A model generated the notes under the pieces. It saw only the letters and a program-made list of their open reading frames with translations. It did not search any database and was not told where the DNA came from. A program made the translations under genes and the position numbers. Source: Streptomyces sp. CG4 (GTDB lineage: Bacteria; Actinomycetota; Actinomycetes; Streptomycetales; Streptomycetaceae). Taken from it: 64,000 nucleotides of DNA. The stretch lies in NCBI RefSeq assembly GCF_041080655.1, contig NZ_CP163525.1, forward strand, positions 5,518,001-5,582,000, written 5' to 3'. How positions within the stretch are numbered: position 1 is the first letter of the stretch; every line of letters begins with the position of its first letter. Positions 9,585 through 18,018 of the stretch are shown here, in pieces.

Positions 9585-9921
9585 GGTGGTCCTCCTCCTT
9601 GCGGGCCGCTGTGCCGAAGGCCCGGCGCATCGGGACGGACAATACCGATCACCAGCGCGAATACCGGTAGGCGGGCCGCTTCGTTTCAGCGCCGTCTTCG
9701 CGCTGACGGGCCTGCGCGGCTCGTCGAGGCGGAACACTCGCGCCCGTCGATGCCGAGGTCGCGACCATCACGTACACCATGGGCCCGAAGAAGCCGGACT
9801 GGGGGCAACCGGGCGCAACGACAGCGCGGTTACGGCCCCTGCACGACATCTCCGCGCGGCTGGTCATCAACGAGGACGCGAAGAAGGGGCAGCTGCGCAT
9901 GCTGGGTGCTCTCGCCGTTGG
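9585..9921. other. Intergenic region with a possible gene remnant
   Basis: No convincing gene lies between kup and the next small gene. A plus-strand open frame from 9779 to 9955 (58 codons, ATG start) reads like real protein in its middle (GPKKPDWG, ISARLVINEDAKKGQLRML). It has no ribosome site, an in-frame stop shortly upstream, a rare TTA codon and overlaps the next gene antisense. I treat it as a likely decayed fragment of unknown family. Confidence 0.35.
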
Positions 9922-10107
9922 TCAGTGCAGCAGCAGGCCGAAGACCCGGATGTAGTCGGCGAGGCGGCGGAACAGTTTGGGCACGATCACCTGCTCGTCG
10001 GTGAGCGAGGCGAGGCTCTCGATCTTCGCTCCGGTGGCCGTCACGTCGTACGACCAGACGCTGCCCGCGACTTTGGCCGCCCTGGCCTGCTGCGTGGTCG
10101 TGGTCAT
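9922..10107 (-). CDS. Small hypothetical protein, 61 aa
   Basis: The predicted product has no signal peptide or membrane helix and a mix of charged and hydrophobic residues ending in YIRVFGLLLH. No family is recognised. The ATG at 10107 has no strong ribosome site. It may be a real small gene or the surviving part of a longer one, since the adjacent DNA also looks decayed. Confidence 0.45.
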   Translation of the reverse strand: MTTTTQQARAAKVAGSVWSYDVTATGAKIESLASLTDEQVIVPKLFRRLADYIRVFGLLLH

Positions 10108-10253
10108 GTTTTGGCGCTGAGCTGAGCGAACGGCTGGGCTGTGGCTTCTTGGGGCTCGACTGCTTTCACCATCGTTCCCGTGGTTCCCTGCTCGATCTGG
10201 TGCGGTTGTGGTGCGGGGCCGACGGGCGTCGCACCAGTGGCTACGGTCGGTCT

Positions 10254-10748
10254 ATGCAGTGGTTCACCTTGATCAGCACCGTAGTTGGAGCGGCGATCGC
10301 CACAGGATCCGCCATGCTTCTGGACCGTCAACGGTGGAAGCGGGAACGCTTGGATCGTGAGACGCAAGCGCGTCGTGCCCTGTATGGGGACTACCTGGCC
10401 GGCCTGTCCGAGTCCCGTCACGCCTGCGGCAACATGGCTCGTGACCCGGACATGGAACCCTCGACGCGCCGCGCCACAGCTCGCGAAGCGTTCGGGCCGT
10501 GCATCGGACTGAGGTATCAGATGACCATCAGCGCACCCAGCCGCGTCGTAGAGGCCTCGGAGGATGCCTTCCGCCGTCTGCGCGACCTCCGCGATCGGGT
10601 GATGGAGGGAGTCTTGGTCACTGATCCCGTGTACCTGGAGGGGCGCCGAACTTATGACGATGCTCTTGCTGTGCTTCGGGCGCGTATGCGAGAAGACCTC
10701 CGCGTCAGTGAAGACAGCACTGCGCCCAACACCACACCTAGGGCGTGA
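10254..10748 (+). CDS. Membrane-anchored hypothetical protein
   Basis: The 164-residue product begins with one hydrophobic helix (residues 3-21: WFTLISTVVGAAIATGSA). A basic stop-transfer (DRQRWKRER) and a long charged helical cytoplasmic domain follow. This is a common Streptomyces architecture of unknown function. The ATG at 10254 places the helix at the N-terminus; the frame extends upstream to 10149 but that part does not look coding. It overlaps the convergent deacetylase gene by 11 bp. Confidence 0.65.
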   Translation: MQWFTLISTVVGAAIATGSAMLLDRQRWKRERLDRETQARRALYGDYLAGLSESRHACGNMARDPDMEPSTRRATAREAFGPCIGLRYQMTISAPSRVVEASEDAFRRLRDLRDRVMEGVLVTDPVYLEGRRTYDDALAVLRARMREDLRVSEDSTAPNTTPRA

Positions 10749-11511
10749 CGAAGTGATAGCCGGCGTCGAGCAGGCGGGGAAGTACGAGGCGTAGGGCGGC
10801 CACTGTCTGGGAGCGGTCGCCTCCGCCGTCGTGTTCGAGGATGATCGAGCCGGGATGGGCGTGGGCCATGATTCGCTCGACGATGCGCGAGATGCCCGGT
10901 CGTGACCAGTCGTGGGGGTCGACGGACCAGTCCAGGAGCCGCATGCCCAGCTCGCGGCAGGTGGCCAGGGTCGGCTCCGACCAGGCTCCGTAGGGGGCGC
11001 GGAAGATCGTGGGGCGCCGGCCGGTGACCTTCTCGATCGTGTCGCTGGTGCGTTCCAGCTGGGAGCGGACGGTCGTGGCGGACGCCCGGGCCAGGTCGGC
11101 GTGGGTCCAGGTGTGGTTGGCGATCAGGTGGCCTTCGGCGGCGACCGCCCGCACCAGGCTGGGGTACGCGCTGACACGGGCGCCGACCTGGCAGAACGTG
11201 GCGGTTACGGCGTAGCGGCGCAGGATGTCCAGCACCTGCGGAGTCCATTCGGGGTTCGGACCGTCGTCGATGGTCAGCGCGATCGCTCGTGGGCCCTGGT
11301 GAACGTAGAACTCCGGCCTGCCCGGCAGCTCGACGTAGGCCGGCTCGCTGGCGTGAGAGTCGCCCGGATGAGTGGGCTTCACGGTGTCGGGTGTCGACGT
11401 CCCTGTGTGTTCAGGCGTACGGCCAGGGGCTGTGCAGGCGCTGAGAAACATCAATCCGCCGACTGACAGCAGGGCCCGGCGGGTGACATGTGTACTGCCT
11501 GTGTTCTCCAT
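10738..11511 (-). CDS. Secreted polysaccharide deacetylase (NodB/CE4 family)
   Basis: The 257-residue protein has a twin-arginine-like signal (RRALLSVGGLMF) running into a lipobox (LSAC), so it is probably a lipoprotein on the outer face of the membrane. The NodB domain spans about residues 72-255. TIDDGP gives the catalytic and metal aspartates, HTWTH the two metal histidines, and RAPYG the next conserved motif. It probably removes acetyl groups from peptidoglycan or another exopolysaccharide. Confidence 0.9.
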   Translation of the reverse strand: MENTGSTHVTRRALLSVGGLMFLSACTAPGRTPEHTGTSTPDTVKPTHPGDSHASEPAYVELPGRPEFYVHQGPRAIALTIDDGPNPEWTPQVLDILRRYAVTATFCQVGARVSAYPSLVRAVAAEGHLIANHTWTHADLARASATTVRSQLERTSDTIEKVTGRRPTIFRAPYGAWSEPTLATCRELGMRLLDWSVDPHDWSRPGISRIVERIMAHAHPGSIILEHDGGGDRSQTVAALRLVLPRLLDAGYHFVTP

Positions 11512-11556
11512 ACCTTTGCTAACTGCATTGCCCCAGAGGGTGGTTGCGCTGTTTGT

Positions 11557-12015
11557 TCATGGCCGTCCGGCCGTCGCTCGTCGTCGGTCACAGTCCGGGC
11601 ACACTCCGGACAGTTCCACCGTGTGCCGGACGTTCGCGAAGCCGGAGGTCCGTGCGATGGTGTCCGCCCAGTCCTCGACCGGGCCGGAGTCGACGGGCTG
11701 GCTCAGGCCGCATTCGGTGCAGAGAAGGTAGTGGCGGTGGTCGGGGCCGGGGCGGTAGCGGAAGAGGCGTTCGCCGCCTGTGTCGCGGACCATGTCGGCC
11801 CGGCCGGCTGCGGCCAGGGCCGTGAGGGTGCGGTAGACCGTGGACAGGCCGACCGGTGAGCCGTCGGCGGCGAGCCGGTTGTGGAGTGCCTGGGCGCCGA
11901 CGAAGCCCTCGGCCCGGATGAATGCCTCGACGACGACGGTGCGTTGCTGGGTGTGGCGGCCGATCAGCGTGACGTCGGCCGACGGTGTGGGGGCGGGGGG
12001 TCGGTTGCGCTCCAT
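11557..12015 (-). CDS. zur: Fur-family zinc uptake regulator Zur
   Basis: The 152-residue protein is a Fur-family repressor. A winged helix (GLSTVYRTLTALAAAGRADM) covers about residues 45-75, followed by the metal-binding half with HRHYLLCTECG and a closing CPDC pair that form the structural zinc site. It is the last gene of the zinc transporter operon, 13 bp after the second permease, so Zur rather than iron Fur is the natural reading. It probably represses its own operon through the box at 15793-15807. Confidence 0.9.
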   Translation of the reverse strand: MERNRPPAPTPSADVTLIGRHTQQRTVVVEAFIRAEGFVGAQALHNRLAADGSPVGLSTVYRTLTALAAAGRADMVRDTGGERLFRYRPGPDHRHYLLCTECGLSQPVDSGPVEDWADTIARTSGFANVRHTVELSGVCPDCDRRRATAGRP

Positions 12016-12028
12016 CGGGTGCCTTCGC

Positions 12029-12904
12029 TCATGTGCCGGCGGGGACGGCGGTTGCGGTTCTCGTACGAGGACCGGGGACCGGCCGTCGTATCAGGAACGT
12101 CGCGGCGTAGACGGCCGTGGCGACGGCCATGATGGCGAAGCTCGGTGGCATGCTCGGCACCGCGTAGGAGGCGAACAGACCGGCCCACATCTCCAGTACC
12201 GCCAGTGCGGCGGCGAGGGCGAGTGCCCGGTAGGGGCGGTCCGTGAGGCGGATCGCGGCGCCCGCGGGGGCGGCGAGCAGGCCGAGCAGGAGCAGGGAGC
12301 CGACCGCCTGGGTGGCCTCGGCGGCGCTGATCCCGGCCAGGGCGAGGAAGCCGTAGCCGAGCAGCCGGACCGGTACTCCGCGGGCTGCGGCGACGGCTTC
12401 GTCGAGCGTGGCGAACAGCAGCGGCCGGGCGATCACTACCACCAGCAGCCCGACTCCGGCGGCCACCAGGGCGGCGACGACCGCGCCGGCGGAGGAGATG
12501 CCGAAGACGGAGCCGAACAGGACGCTGACGCCGGCGGTTCCGTTGGTGGTGCTGTGGGAGGTCGTGTAGAGGGTGATGAAGAAGGCGCCCAGGCCCAGGA
12601 TCCAGGAGAAGACGCTGCCGATGACCACGTCGTCGGGGCGGGCACGGCGGCCGAGCGTGCCGAAGAGCAGCGCCATGGCGATGGTCGCGGCGAACAGTCC
12701 CAGGCGCAGGTCCGCGCCGAAGGCCAGGGCGGCCATCGCGCCGGTGAAGGCGACGTGGCTGAGCGCGTCACCGGTGAAGACCTGGGCGCGCAGGACGAGG
12801 AAGTAGCCCACCAGCCCGGAGGCGGCGGCGATGGCGGTCCCGGCGAGGAACGCATGCTGGAAGAACGGCTGGGACAGCGGGGATGCGGCCAGCAGGACGG
12901 TCAT
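12029..12904 (-). CDS. Zinc ABC transporter permease, second of two
   Basis: This 291-residue polytopic protein belongs to the ABC-3 permease family (ZnuB/TroC/SitD). Family segments include LVLRAQVFTGDALSHVAFTG and RPLLFATLDEAVAA. Its ATG overlaps the stop of the preceding permease in an ATGA junction, showing translational coupling. Two adjacent permeases suggest a heterodimeric channel as in TroABCD and SitABCD systems, rather than the homodimer of classical ZnuABC. Confidence 0.88.
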   Translation of the reverse strand: MTVLLAASPLSQPFFQHAFLAGTAIAAASGLVGYFLVLRAQVFTGDALSHVAFTGAMAALAFGADLRLGLFAATIAMALLFGTLGRRARPDDVVIGSVFSWILGLGAFFITLYTTSHSTTNGTAGVSVLFGSVFGISSAGAVVAALVAAGVGLLVVVIARPLLFATLDEAVAAARGVPVRLLGYGFLALAGISAAEATQAVGSLLLLGLLAAPAGAAIRLTDRPYRALALAAALAVLEMWAGLFASYAVPSMPPSFAIMAVATAVYAATFLIRRPVPGPRTRTATAVPAGT

Positions 12905-13809
12905 GCCCCCACCTCCACGGAAGTGAGCCGGGCGCCGGTCCGGCTGCCGAGCAGCGTGTGCAGCGAGCGCCGGCCCAGGGCGAGTACGTATCCGGCGAAG
13001 GCGATGGTCGTCACGAAGAAGCCCAGGGGATAGGGCCAGTAGTAGGCGGCGGTCAGGCCGAGCCACGTGGCCGCGAACGCCAGCAGGACGGCCAGAGCCA
13101 GGCTCAACGCAGGGCGGGCGGTGAGGACTTGTGCGGTGGCGACCGGGATCACCATGAGGGCGAAGACCAGGAGGGTGCCGGTGATCTGGCTTGCCTCGGC
13201 GGTGGCGGCACCGAGCAGGACGAGGAAGAGCACCGAAAGCGCCCGGACCGGCACCCCGCGCCCGGCGGCGACCTGCGGGTCGACCGACGCGAACAGCAGC
13301 GGCCGCCCGATCACCGCCAGCACCGCGAGTACCACCGCACCGACCACCATCAGCACGGTCACCTGCGAGGACGTGATTCCCAGGAAGGTGCCGAAGAGGA
13401 TGGTCTGCGGCCCCTCCAGCAGCCCCTTGTACAGGGCGATGAACAGGAACCCGGAGGCCATCAGGAACGCCTGCACGGTCCCCGTGAGTGCGGACTCGTG
13501 GTGGTCTCCGCCGCCGCGCAGGGTCGCGATGACCAGTGCGGCGGCCGCACACAGCGTGAAGTACCCGTAGACCGCGCTGACCCCGAGCAGAACCGCTCCG
13601 GCAGCGCCCGGGAAGGCGACCACGGAGACGCTGTGCGCGGCGAACGTCTGGCGTCGTAGCACCACGAACCATCCCACGAGCGCGGAGACCACGGCCACGA
13701 CCGCGCCGGCGCGGAACGCGTTGACCATGAAGGGGTAGGACCACATCTCCTGGAAGTCGGCGAGGAGGTTCCACGACCAGACCGGTGCCCCCGTCTCAGC
13801 GAGCGTCAT
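12901..13809 (-). CDS. znuB: Zinc ABC transporter permease, first of two
   Basis: This 302-residue ABC-3 family permease has about eight membrane segments and the motif VVLRRQTFAAHSVSVVAFPG. RPLLFASVDPQVAAGRGV aligns with the equivalent region of its neighbour, so the two are paralogues. ATGA overlaps join it to the ATPase gene upstream and the second permease downstream. It forms the metal channel with its partner. Confidence 0.88.
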   Translation of the reverse strand: MTLAETGAPVWSWNLLADFQEMWSYPFMVNAFRAGAVVAVVSALVGWFVVLRRQTFAAHSVSVVAFPGAAGAVLLGVSAVYGYFTLCAAAALVIATLRGGGDHHESALTGTVQAFLMASGFLFIALYKGLLEGPQTILFGTFLGITSSQVTVLMVVGAVVLAVLAVIGRPLLFASVDPQVAAGRGVPVRALSVLFLVLLGAATAEASQITGTLLVFALMVIPVATAQVLTARPALSLALAVLLAFAATWLGLTAAYYWPYPLGFFVTTIAFAGYVLALGRRSLHTLLGSRTGARLTSVEVGA

Positions 13810-14729
13810 GACCGCTCCCCGGGGGTGTCGTGCCGGTCGGTGTGCATCGCGGGCGGCTCCGGCTGGCCCACCACGACCAGCCGCCCGTCCGAGGCCCGCA
13901 GTACCTCGACCGGCGTGCCGTAGAGCCGGGTCAGCGTCTCGGAGGTGATGACCTCGCCCGGGGTGCCGGTGGCGGCCCCGCCCTCGGCGAGATACACCAC
14001 GCGGTCCAGGTGGTGGAGTATCGGGTTCACGTCGTGGGCGACCATGACCACGGAGACGTCCTCCTGGTGGCAGATCCGCCCGATCAGCGCGGCGACCGCG
14101 CCTTGGTTGGGCAGGTCGAGGCTGTCCAACGGCTCGTCCAGCAGGAGCAGTTCGGGCCTGCGGACGAGCGCCTGGGCGATCAGCAGGCGCTGCTGCTCGC
14201 CGCCGGAACACTGCCCGATCGGCCGGTGCGCGTACGCCGACGCCCCGACCAGCTCGATCACCTCGTCCACCCGCGCACGCTCGGCCCGCCGCCGCGCACT
14301 CGGGAACGGCAGCGGCACGCCCCACCGGTCACCATCCAGCCCCATACGCACCACGTCGATGCCGCGGATGCGCAGGTTGGCGTCGAAGCTGCGACGCTGC
14401 GGCAGGTAGCCGATGCGGTCGTTGGCCTGCCCCGGCCGGGCGTCGAGCACTCGTACGTCACCGGCCGCGGCGGGCAGGGTGCCGAGCAGGACCTTGATCA
14501 TGGTGGACTTGCCGACGCCGTTGGGACCCAGTACCGCGGTGAACTCGCCGGCCCCGATGCGAAGGTCCACCCCCGACCAGAGCATCCGGCCGCCGACCCG
14601 CACGGCGGCGCCGCGCAGGGCGACCACCGGGCCGCTTCCGGTTCCTTCGGCCGTGTTGTCGTGGCTGCTACTACGGCGGGTAGGGACGGTGTGGGTAACG
14701 GCTTCGCGGGCCTTCGTTATCGGGTTCAT
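13806..14729 (-). CDS. znuC: Zinc ABC transporter ATPase
   Basis: The 307-residue protein is the nucleotide-binding subunit. Walker A is GPNGVGKST near residue 69, the Q loop is YLPQRR, the signature is CSGGEQQR, Walker B is LLLLDEPLDSLD, and the switch histidine lies in VMVAHDVN. About 35 extra residues precede the domain. It follows the binding-protein gene by 8 bp and overlaps the first permease. Confidence 0.92.
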   Translation of the reverse strand: MNPITKAREAVTHTVPTRRSSSHDNTAEGTGSGPVVALRGAAVRVGGRMLWSGVDLRIGAGEFTAVLGPNGVGKSTMIKVLLGTLPAAAGDVRVLDARPGQANDRIGYLPQRRSFDANLRIRGIDVVRMGLDGDRWGVPLPFPSARRRAERARVDEVIELVGASAYAHRPIGQCSGGEQQRLLIAQALVRRPELLLLDEPLDSLDLPNQGAVAALIGRICHQEDVSVVMVAHDVNPILHHLDRVVYLAEGGAATGTPGEVITSETLTRLYGTPVEVLRASDGRLVVVGQPEPPAMHTDRHDTPGERS

Positions 14730-14737
14730 GGGTCAGT

Positions 14738-15715
14738 TCACTTCCCGGTGGCCTTGGCCAGGGCCTGCTCGATGCCCTGCAACTGCGTGGTCTGCCACTG
14801 CTGGAAGGTGGCCCCGGCAGGGCTGAGGGTCTCGGTCACCGTGGCGACCGGGATGCCCTGCGCCTTGGCCGCCTTGACCTGTGCCTGCACGTCGGGCGTG
14901 GAGTTCTGGGAGTTGTAGACGTAGATCTTGATCTGCTTGTTCTTGATCTGCTGGTCGATGGTGGCCTTGTCCTTGGCCGTGGGGTCGGAGCCCTCGCTCA
15001 TCGCGTCCAGGAACGTCTCCGGGGTGAGCATCTTCAGCCCCAGGCCCTCGGCGAGCGGCGTGACGATGGACTCGGAGGCGCCGATCGGGGTGCCCGCGTA
15101 CTTCGCCTTGATGTCGGCGATGAGCTTGTTGTAGCCGGCGAGCGTCTTCGTCTCGAAGGTCGTCTTCTGCTGGTCGAAGTAGGAGGCGTCGGCCGGGTCG
15201 GACTTCTTGTAGTCGGCGGTGATCTTCTCGATGACCTGGCGGACGTTGTCCGGGGAGTACCAGCGGTGCGGGTTGCCGCCCGGCTTGATCCCGACCAGGT
15301 CGCCGACCTTCAGCTCGGTGCGGTCGCTGCCGGGGTTGGAGGCGAGGAGCTTGTCGGCCCAGGCGTCGTAGCCGATGCCGTTGACGATGGCGTACTGGGC
15401 GCCGGCCACGGTGCGGGCGTCGGCGGCGGTCGGCTCGTAGGCGTGCGGGTCGGTGTCCGGGTTGTTGATGATGCTGGTCACCTTCACGTGGCTGCCGCCG
15501 AGCTGGGAGGCGATGCTGCCCCAGAAGTTCTCCGCGGCCACCACCTGGATCGTCTTGCCCGAGCCGCTGCCGCCTCCGGTCGCGGCGGTGTTGCTTGTGT
15601 GCGAAGAGGAGGTCGAGCAGGCGGTCGCCGTCACGGCCGTCAGGGCCGCCGTCGCGGTGACCAGGGCGATCCTCGCGGAGGGCCGGGGAGTACGGGAGGC
15701 GGGGGAGGTGGACAT
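14738..15715 (-). CDS. znuA: Zinc-binding lipoprotein of the ABC importer (ZnuA/TroA family)
   Basis: The 325-residue protein is a cluster 9 metal-binding lipoprotein. The signal ends in TATAC, a lipobox. Likely metal ligands are the histidines in DPHAYEP and NPHRWYSP, an acidic residue in GASES, and the aspartate in NSTPDV. It lacks the long His-rich loop of many ZnuA proteins. The ATG at 15715 has AAGGAG 8 nt upstream; a longer frame was rejected. It is the first gene of the operon and is preceded by a Zur-like box. Zinc is the likeliest substrate, manganese less so. Confidence 0.9.
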   Translation of the reverse strand: MSTSPASRTPRPSARIALVTATAALTAVTATACSTSSSHTSNTAATGGGSGSGKTIQVVAAENFWGSIASQLGGSHVKVTSIINNPDTDPHAYEPTAADARTVAGAQYAIVNGIGYDAWADKLLASNPGSDRTELKVGDLVGIKPGGNPHRWYSPDNVRQVIEKITADYKKSDPADASYFDQQKTTFETKTLAGYNKLIADIKAKYAGTPIGASESIVTPLAEGLGLKMLTPETFLDAMSEGSDPTAKDKATIDQQIKNKQIKIYVYNSQNSTPDVQAQVKAAKAQGIPVATVTETLSPAGATFQQWQTTQLQGIEQALAKATGK

Positions 15716-15792
15716 GCGGGAGCTCCTTCGGGCGATGGCCAGGCACGCGGCGGACACGCACCGAGCCGTGTGGCGACACCTCCGACGCTAGA

Positions 15793-15807
15793 TGGGAATG
15801 ATTTTCA
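15793..15807. promoter_or_regulatory. Zur box upstream of the zinc operon
   Basis: TGGGAATGATTTTCA is a 7-1-7 imperfect palindrome differing at two positions from the actinobacterial Zur consensus TGAAAATGATTTTCA. It lies about 80 bp upstream of the binding-protein start. Nothing else is seen between it and the next gene at 16032. Confidence 0.75.
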
Positions 15808-16031
15808 GATCAATGCAAGATGAAAACCGTTGCCATCTCTTGACCGGGCGTGCGACTGCTCAGGGCTTGGCAGCCAGGGGGCGCGCCGGATGCAGGCGGG
15901 ACAAGCGTCGGCGGCCGTCGCTCAACGAGGACTGGTGGGTCCTGGTGGGCGACGGCCGCCGAGGGGGCGAGGTGGCCGGCCTGATTGCCGTACGCCGGTT
16001 CCGGCAGTCGGCGGTCGCGACCGTCAGTGGT

Positions 16032-16424
16032 TCAGCAGTCGCGGAACTCCGGCGACTGGTTGAGGATCTGCGCCCGCAGGGAGGTGAAGCGGGTGTGGGT
16101 CTCGCCGCCGCGCGCCTCGGGGTGGAAGGCGGCGACGCGGTGGCAGTTCTGGAAGGCGAGGGTGATGCCGAAGTGGCGTTCCAGGCTGCCCCTGATGGCG
16201 TCGCTGGACAGGGCGCGCAGCAGCTGGCCGCGCTCCTGCTCGGAGGGCGGCGGGGTCTGATTGTCGGCGAACTCCGCTGTGCCGGAACGAAGTTCCGTGG
16301 CCAGGCGGGCGACGAGGTCGTAGGCGTACGGCAGGGACATGCGGACCGTTTCCACGAAGTCCTGCTCCCGCACTTCGCCGTTCTCGGCTTCGGCGAGCAG
16401 CTGCGGGGAGACGTCGAGCGACAT
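16032..16424 (-). CDS. Conserved hypothetical protein
   Basis: The 130-residue soluble product is mostly helical and acidic in its first half. It contains SLPYAYDLVARLATEL and a C-terminal AFHPEARGG segment. No family is recognised with confidence. It lies 44 bp downstream of the CooC/MinD-like ATPase on the same strand and probably shares its transcript, so it may be controlled by the second Zur-like box. Confidence 0.65.
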   Translation of the reverse strand: MSLDVSPQLLAEAENGEVREQDFVETVRMSLPYAYDLVARLATELRSGTAEFADNQTPPPSEQERGQLLRALSSDAIRGSLERHFGITLAFQNCHRVAAFHPEARGGETHTRFTSLRAQILNQSPEFRDC

Positions 16425-16468
16425 GAAGGGCTGTCCTGTTCTGTGGTTCTGTTCTTGAGGGGGTGGCG

Positions 16469-17431
16469 TCAGGCGAAGGCGGCCAGGGCTGCGGGGCCGA
16501 GCCGGAAGTCGGGGTCGACCTGGGTGGCGAGGTCCTGACCCGTGGCCTCGTTCGCCCAGGCGGCGGCGTTGCGCAGATGGAAGTCGACGGCGTGCTTCTG
16601 GAAGGCGGCCCAGTCCTTGGTGCGGGCGTCCACGACCGCGCGCAGCCGGTCCAGTGTGCGGGCGTTGTGCTCCTCCAGCTCGCCGTGACCGCCGCGGCCC
16701 TGCTCCTGGGCGCGCACGTACGAGGACTGCTCGCAGTGGGCGATCAGATCCATGCCGACGTGGCCGCGCAGGAAGGCCAGGTCGTCCGCGCCGGTGACCT
16801 TGTTGCCGACGACGGCGACCGGGATGCCGAACTCGGCGGCGTGGTCGCGGTACTGGCGGTAGACGGAGAGGCTCTTGCGGGTCGGTTCGACGACCAGGAA
16901 CGTCATGTCGAAACGGGTGAACAGACCCGAGGCGAAGGCGTCGGCGCCGGCGGTCATGTCGACGACGACGTATTCACCGGGGCCATCGATCAGGTGGTTG
17001 AGGTAGAGCTCGACCGCGCCGAGCTTGGAGTGGTAGCAGGCCACGCCGAGATCGCTCTCGTCGAAGGCCCCGGTCACCATCAGCGGTACGCCGCCGACCT
17101 CCTGGGCGTGGTGGCTGTGGATCTCGTCGTCGCCCAGCAGGCGCAACAGTCGGGAGCCGCGGCCCGGCGGTGTGGTCTTGACCATGGCTTCGCGGGACGG
17201 GATCCGCGGGTTCGTGCCCCGCAGGTAGTCCTTGATCTCGCCGGTGCGCGCGCTGAGCGGCGGCGCGGTGAACAGTTCGTCCTCGTCGAGGCCAAGGGCG
17301 TATGCCAGGTGCTGGTTGATGTCGCCGTCGATGGCGACGACCGGCACGCCCGAACGCGCCAGATGACGGGAGAAGAGCGCGGACAGCGTCGTCTTGCCGC
17401 TGCCGCCCTTGCCGACGAATGCGACGCGCAT
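16469..17431 (-). CDS. CooC/MinD-type P-loop ATPase
   Basis: The 320-residue protein opens with a deviant Walker A (GKGGSGKTT, residues 7-15), then AIDGDINQH (switch I) and VVVDMTAGAD (switch II). This is the SIMIBI class that includes CooC, a nickel-insertion ATPase, and MinD. CooC-like proteins drive metal-centre assembly or metallochaperone action. AGAGGTGG lies 6 nt before the ATG at 17431. The Zur-like site only 17 bp upstream suggests expression under zinc limitation. The client protein is unknown. Confidence 0.8.
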   Translation of the reverse strand: MRVAFVGKGGSGKTTLSALFSRHLARSGVPVVAIDGDINQHLAYALGLDEDELFTAPPLSARTGEIKDYLRGTNPRIPSREAMVKTTPPGRGSRLLRLLGDDEIHSHHAQEVGGVPLMVTGAFDESDLGVACYHSKLGAVELYLNHLIDGPGEYVVVDMTAGADAFASGLFTRFDMTFLVVEPTRKSLSVYRQYRDHAAEFGIPVAVVGNKVTGADDLAFLRGHVGMDLIAHCEQSSYVRAQEQGRGGHGELEEHNARTLDRLRAVVDARTKDWAAFQKHAVDFHLRNAAAWANEATGQDLATQVDPDFRLGPAALAAFA

Positions 17432-17447
17432 GGCTAGCCACCTCTAT

Positions 17448-17462
17448 TGGAAATGGATTTCA
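17448..17462. promoter_or_regulatory. Second Zur-like box
   Basis: TGGAAATGGATTTCA matches 12 of 15 positions of the actinobacterial Zur consensus. It sits in the divergent region between the CooC-like ATPase gene (start 17431) and the ferredoxin-like gene (start 17595), so it could control one or both. Confidence 0.5.
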
Positions 17463-17594
17463 TGAGCATATGCTGGGGATGCGACAGGGTGGTGTCAAAT
17501 CGCTCGTTTCCCAACTCGCTTTTCTCCCAAGCGAGTTCGGTCGCATCTGGCGCAAACAGGAGACCCCTTTGACCCATACGGAGGAGACGCGGAG

Positions 17595-17975
17595 ATGAGC
17601 GATGCCGCAGGCGGCCGTCGGGGCCGCCCTTTCACCCTTGTCGTCTGCGGCTCATGCGATGCCGCCGCGACCGGGCGGCTGATGGACGGGCTGCGGCGCG
17701 CGGTCCGGGGCTGCCCACACGGGGTCATGGTCTCCACCGGTTGTCTGGGGAGTGTGCTGCACTGCCGGAGCGGCCGTGGGGTGCATGCCGCCGTGCAGCC
17801 CTGTGGGGCCGACCGAAGGCCGGGCGGGGTCGTCGTACGCCTCGGCCCGCTGGTGACGGAAGCCGACGCCGAGGTGGTCGGGGCGTGGCTGCGGGCCGGG
17901 ATGCCCGACGACGGCTCGCTGCCCGATCGGCTCCGAGCAGAACCCGCGCCACGGCAGGTCGCCCACCTCAACTGA
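17595..17975 (+). CDS. (2Fe-2S) ferredoxin-like small protein
   Basis: The 126-residue protein has a thioredoxin-fold 2Fe-2S ferredoxin pattern. A beta strand leads into VVCGSCD, then CPHG and STGCLG, with a fourth cysteine further on. In this class the cysteines bind a 2Fe-2S cluster; with metal genes around it, a zinc-related or redox role is possible. The ATG follows GGAG spaced about 7 nt. It is divergent from the CooC-like ATPase gene. Confidence 0.65.
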   Translation: MSDAAGGRRGRPFTLVVCGSCDAAATGRLMDGLRRAVRGCPHGVMVSTGCLGSVLHCRSGRGVHAAVQPCGADRRPGGVVVRLGPLVTEADAEVVGAWLRAGMPDDGSLPDRLRAEPAPRQVAHLN

Positions 17976-18018
17976 CGGGCTGCTTCTGGGCATGCCGACG
18001 TGACGGATGAGGTGCGCG

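Noticed and set aside
9779..9955. Plus-strand 58-codon gene
   Set aside because: Some protein-like character, but no ribosome site, a close upstream stop, a TTA codon and overlap with the next gene; kept only as a possible remnant.
17652..18018. Genuine C-terminal extension of the NmtR-like regulator
   Set aside because: It is antisense to the ferredoxin-like gene, and the adjacent frame gives the normal family ending.
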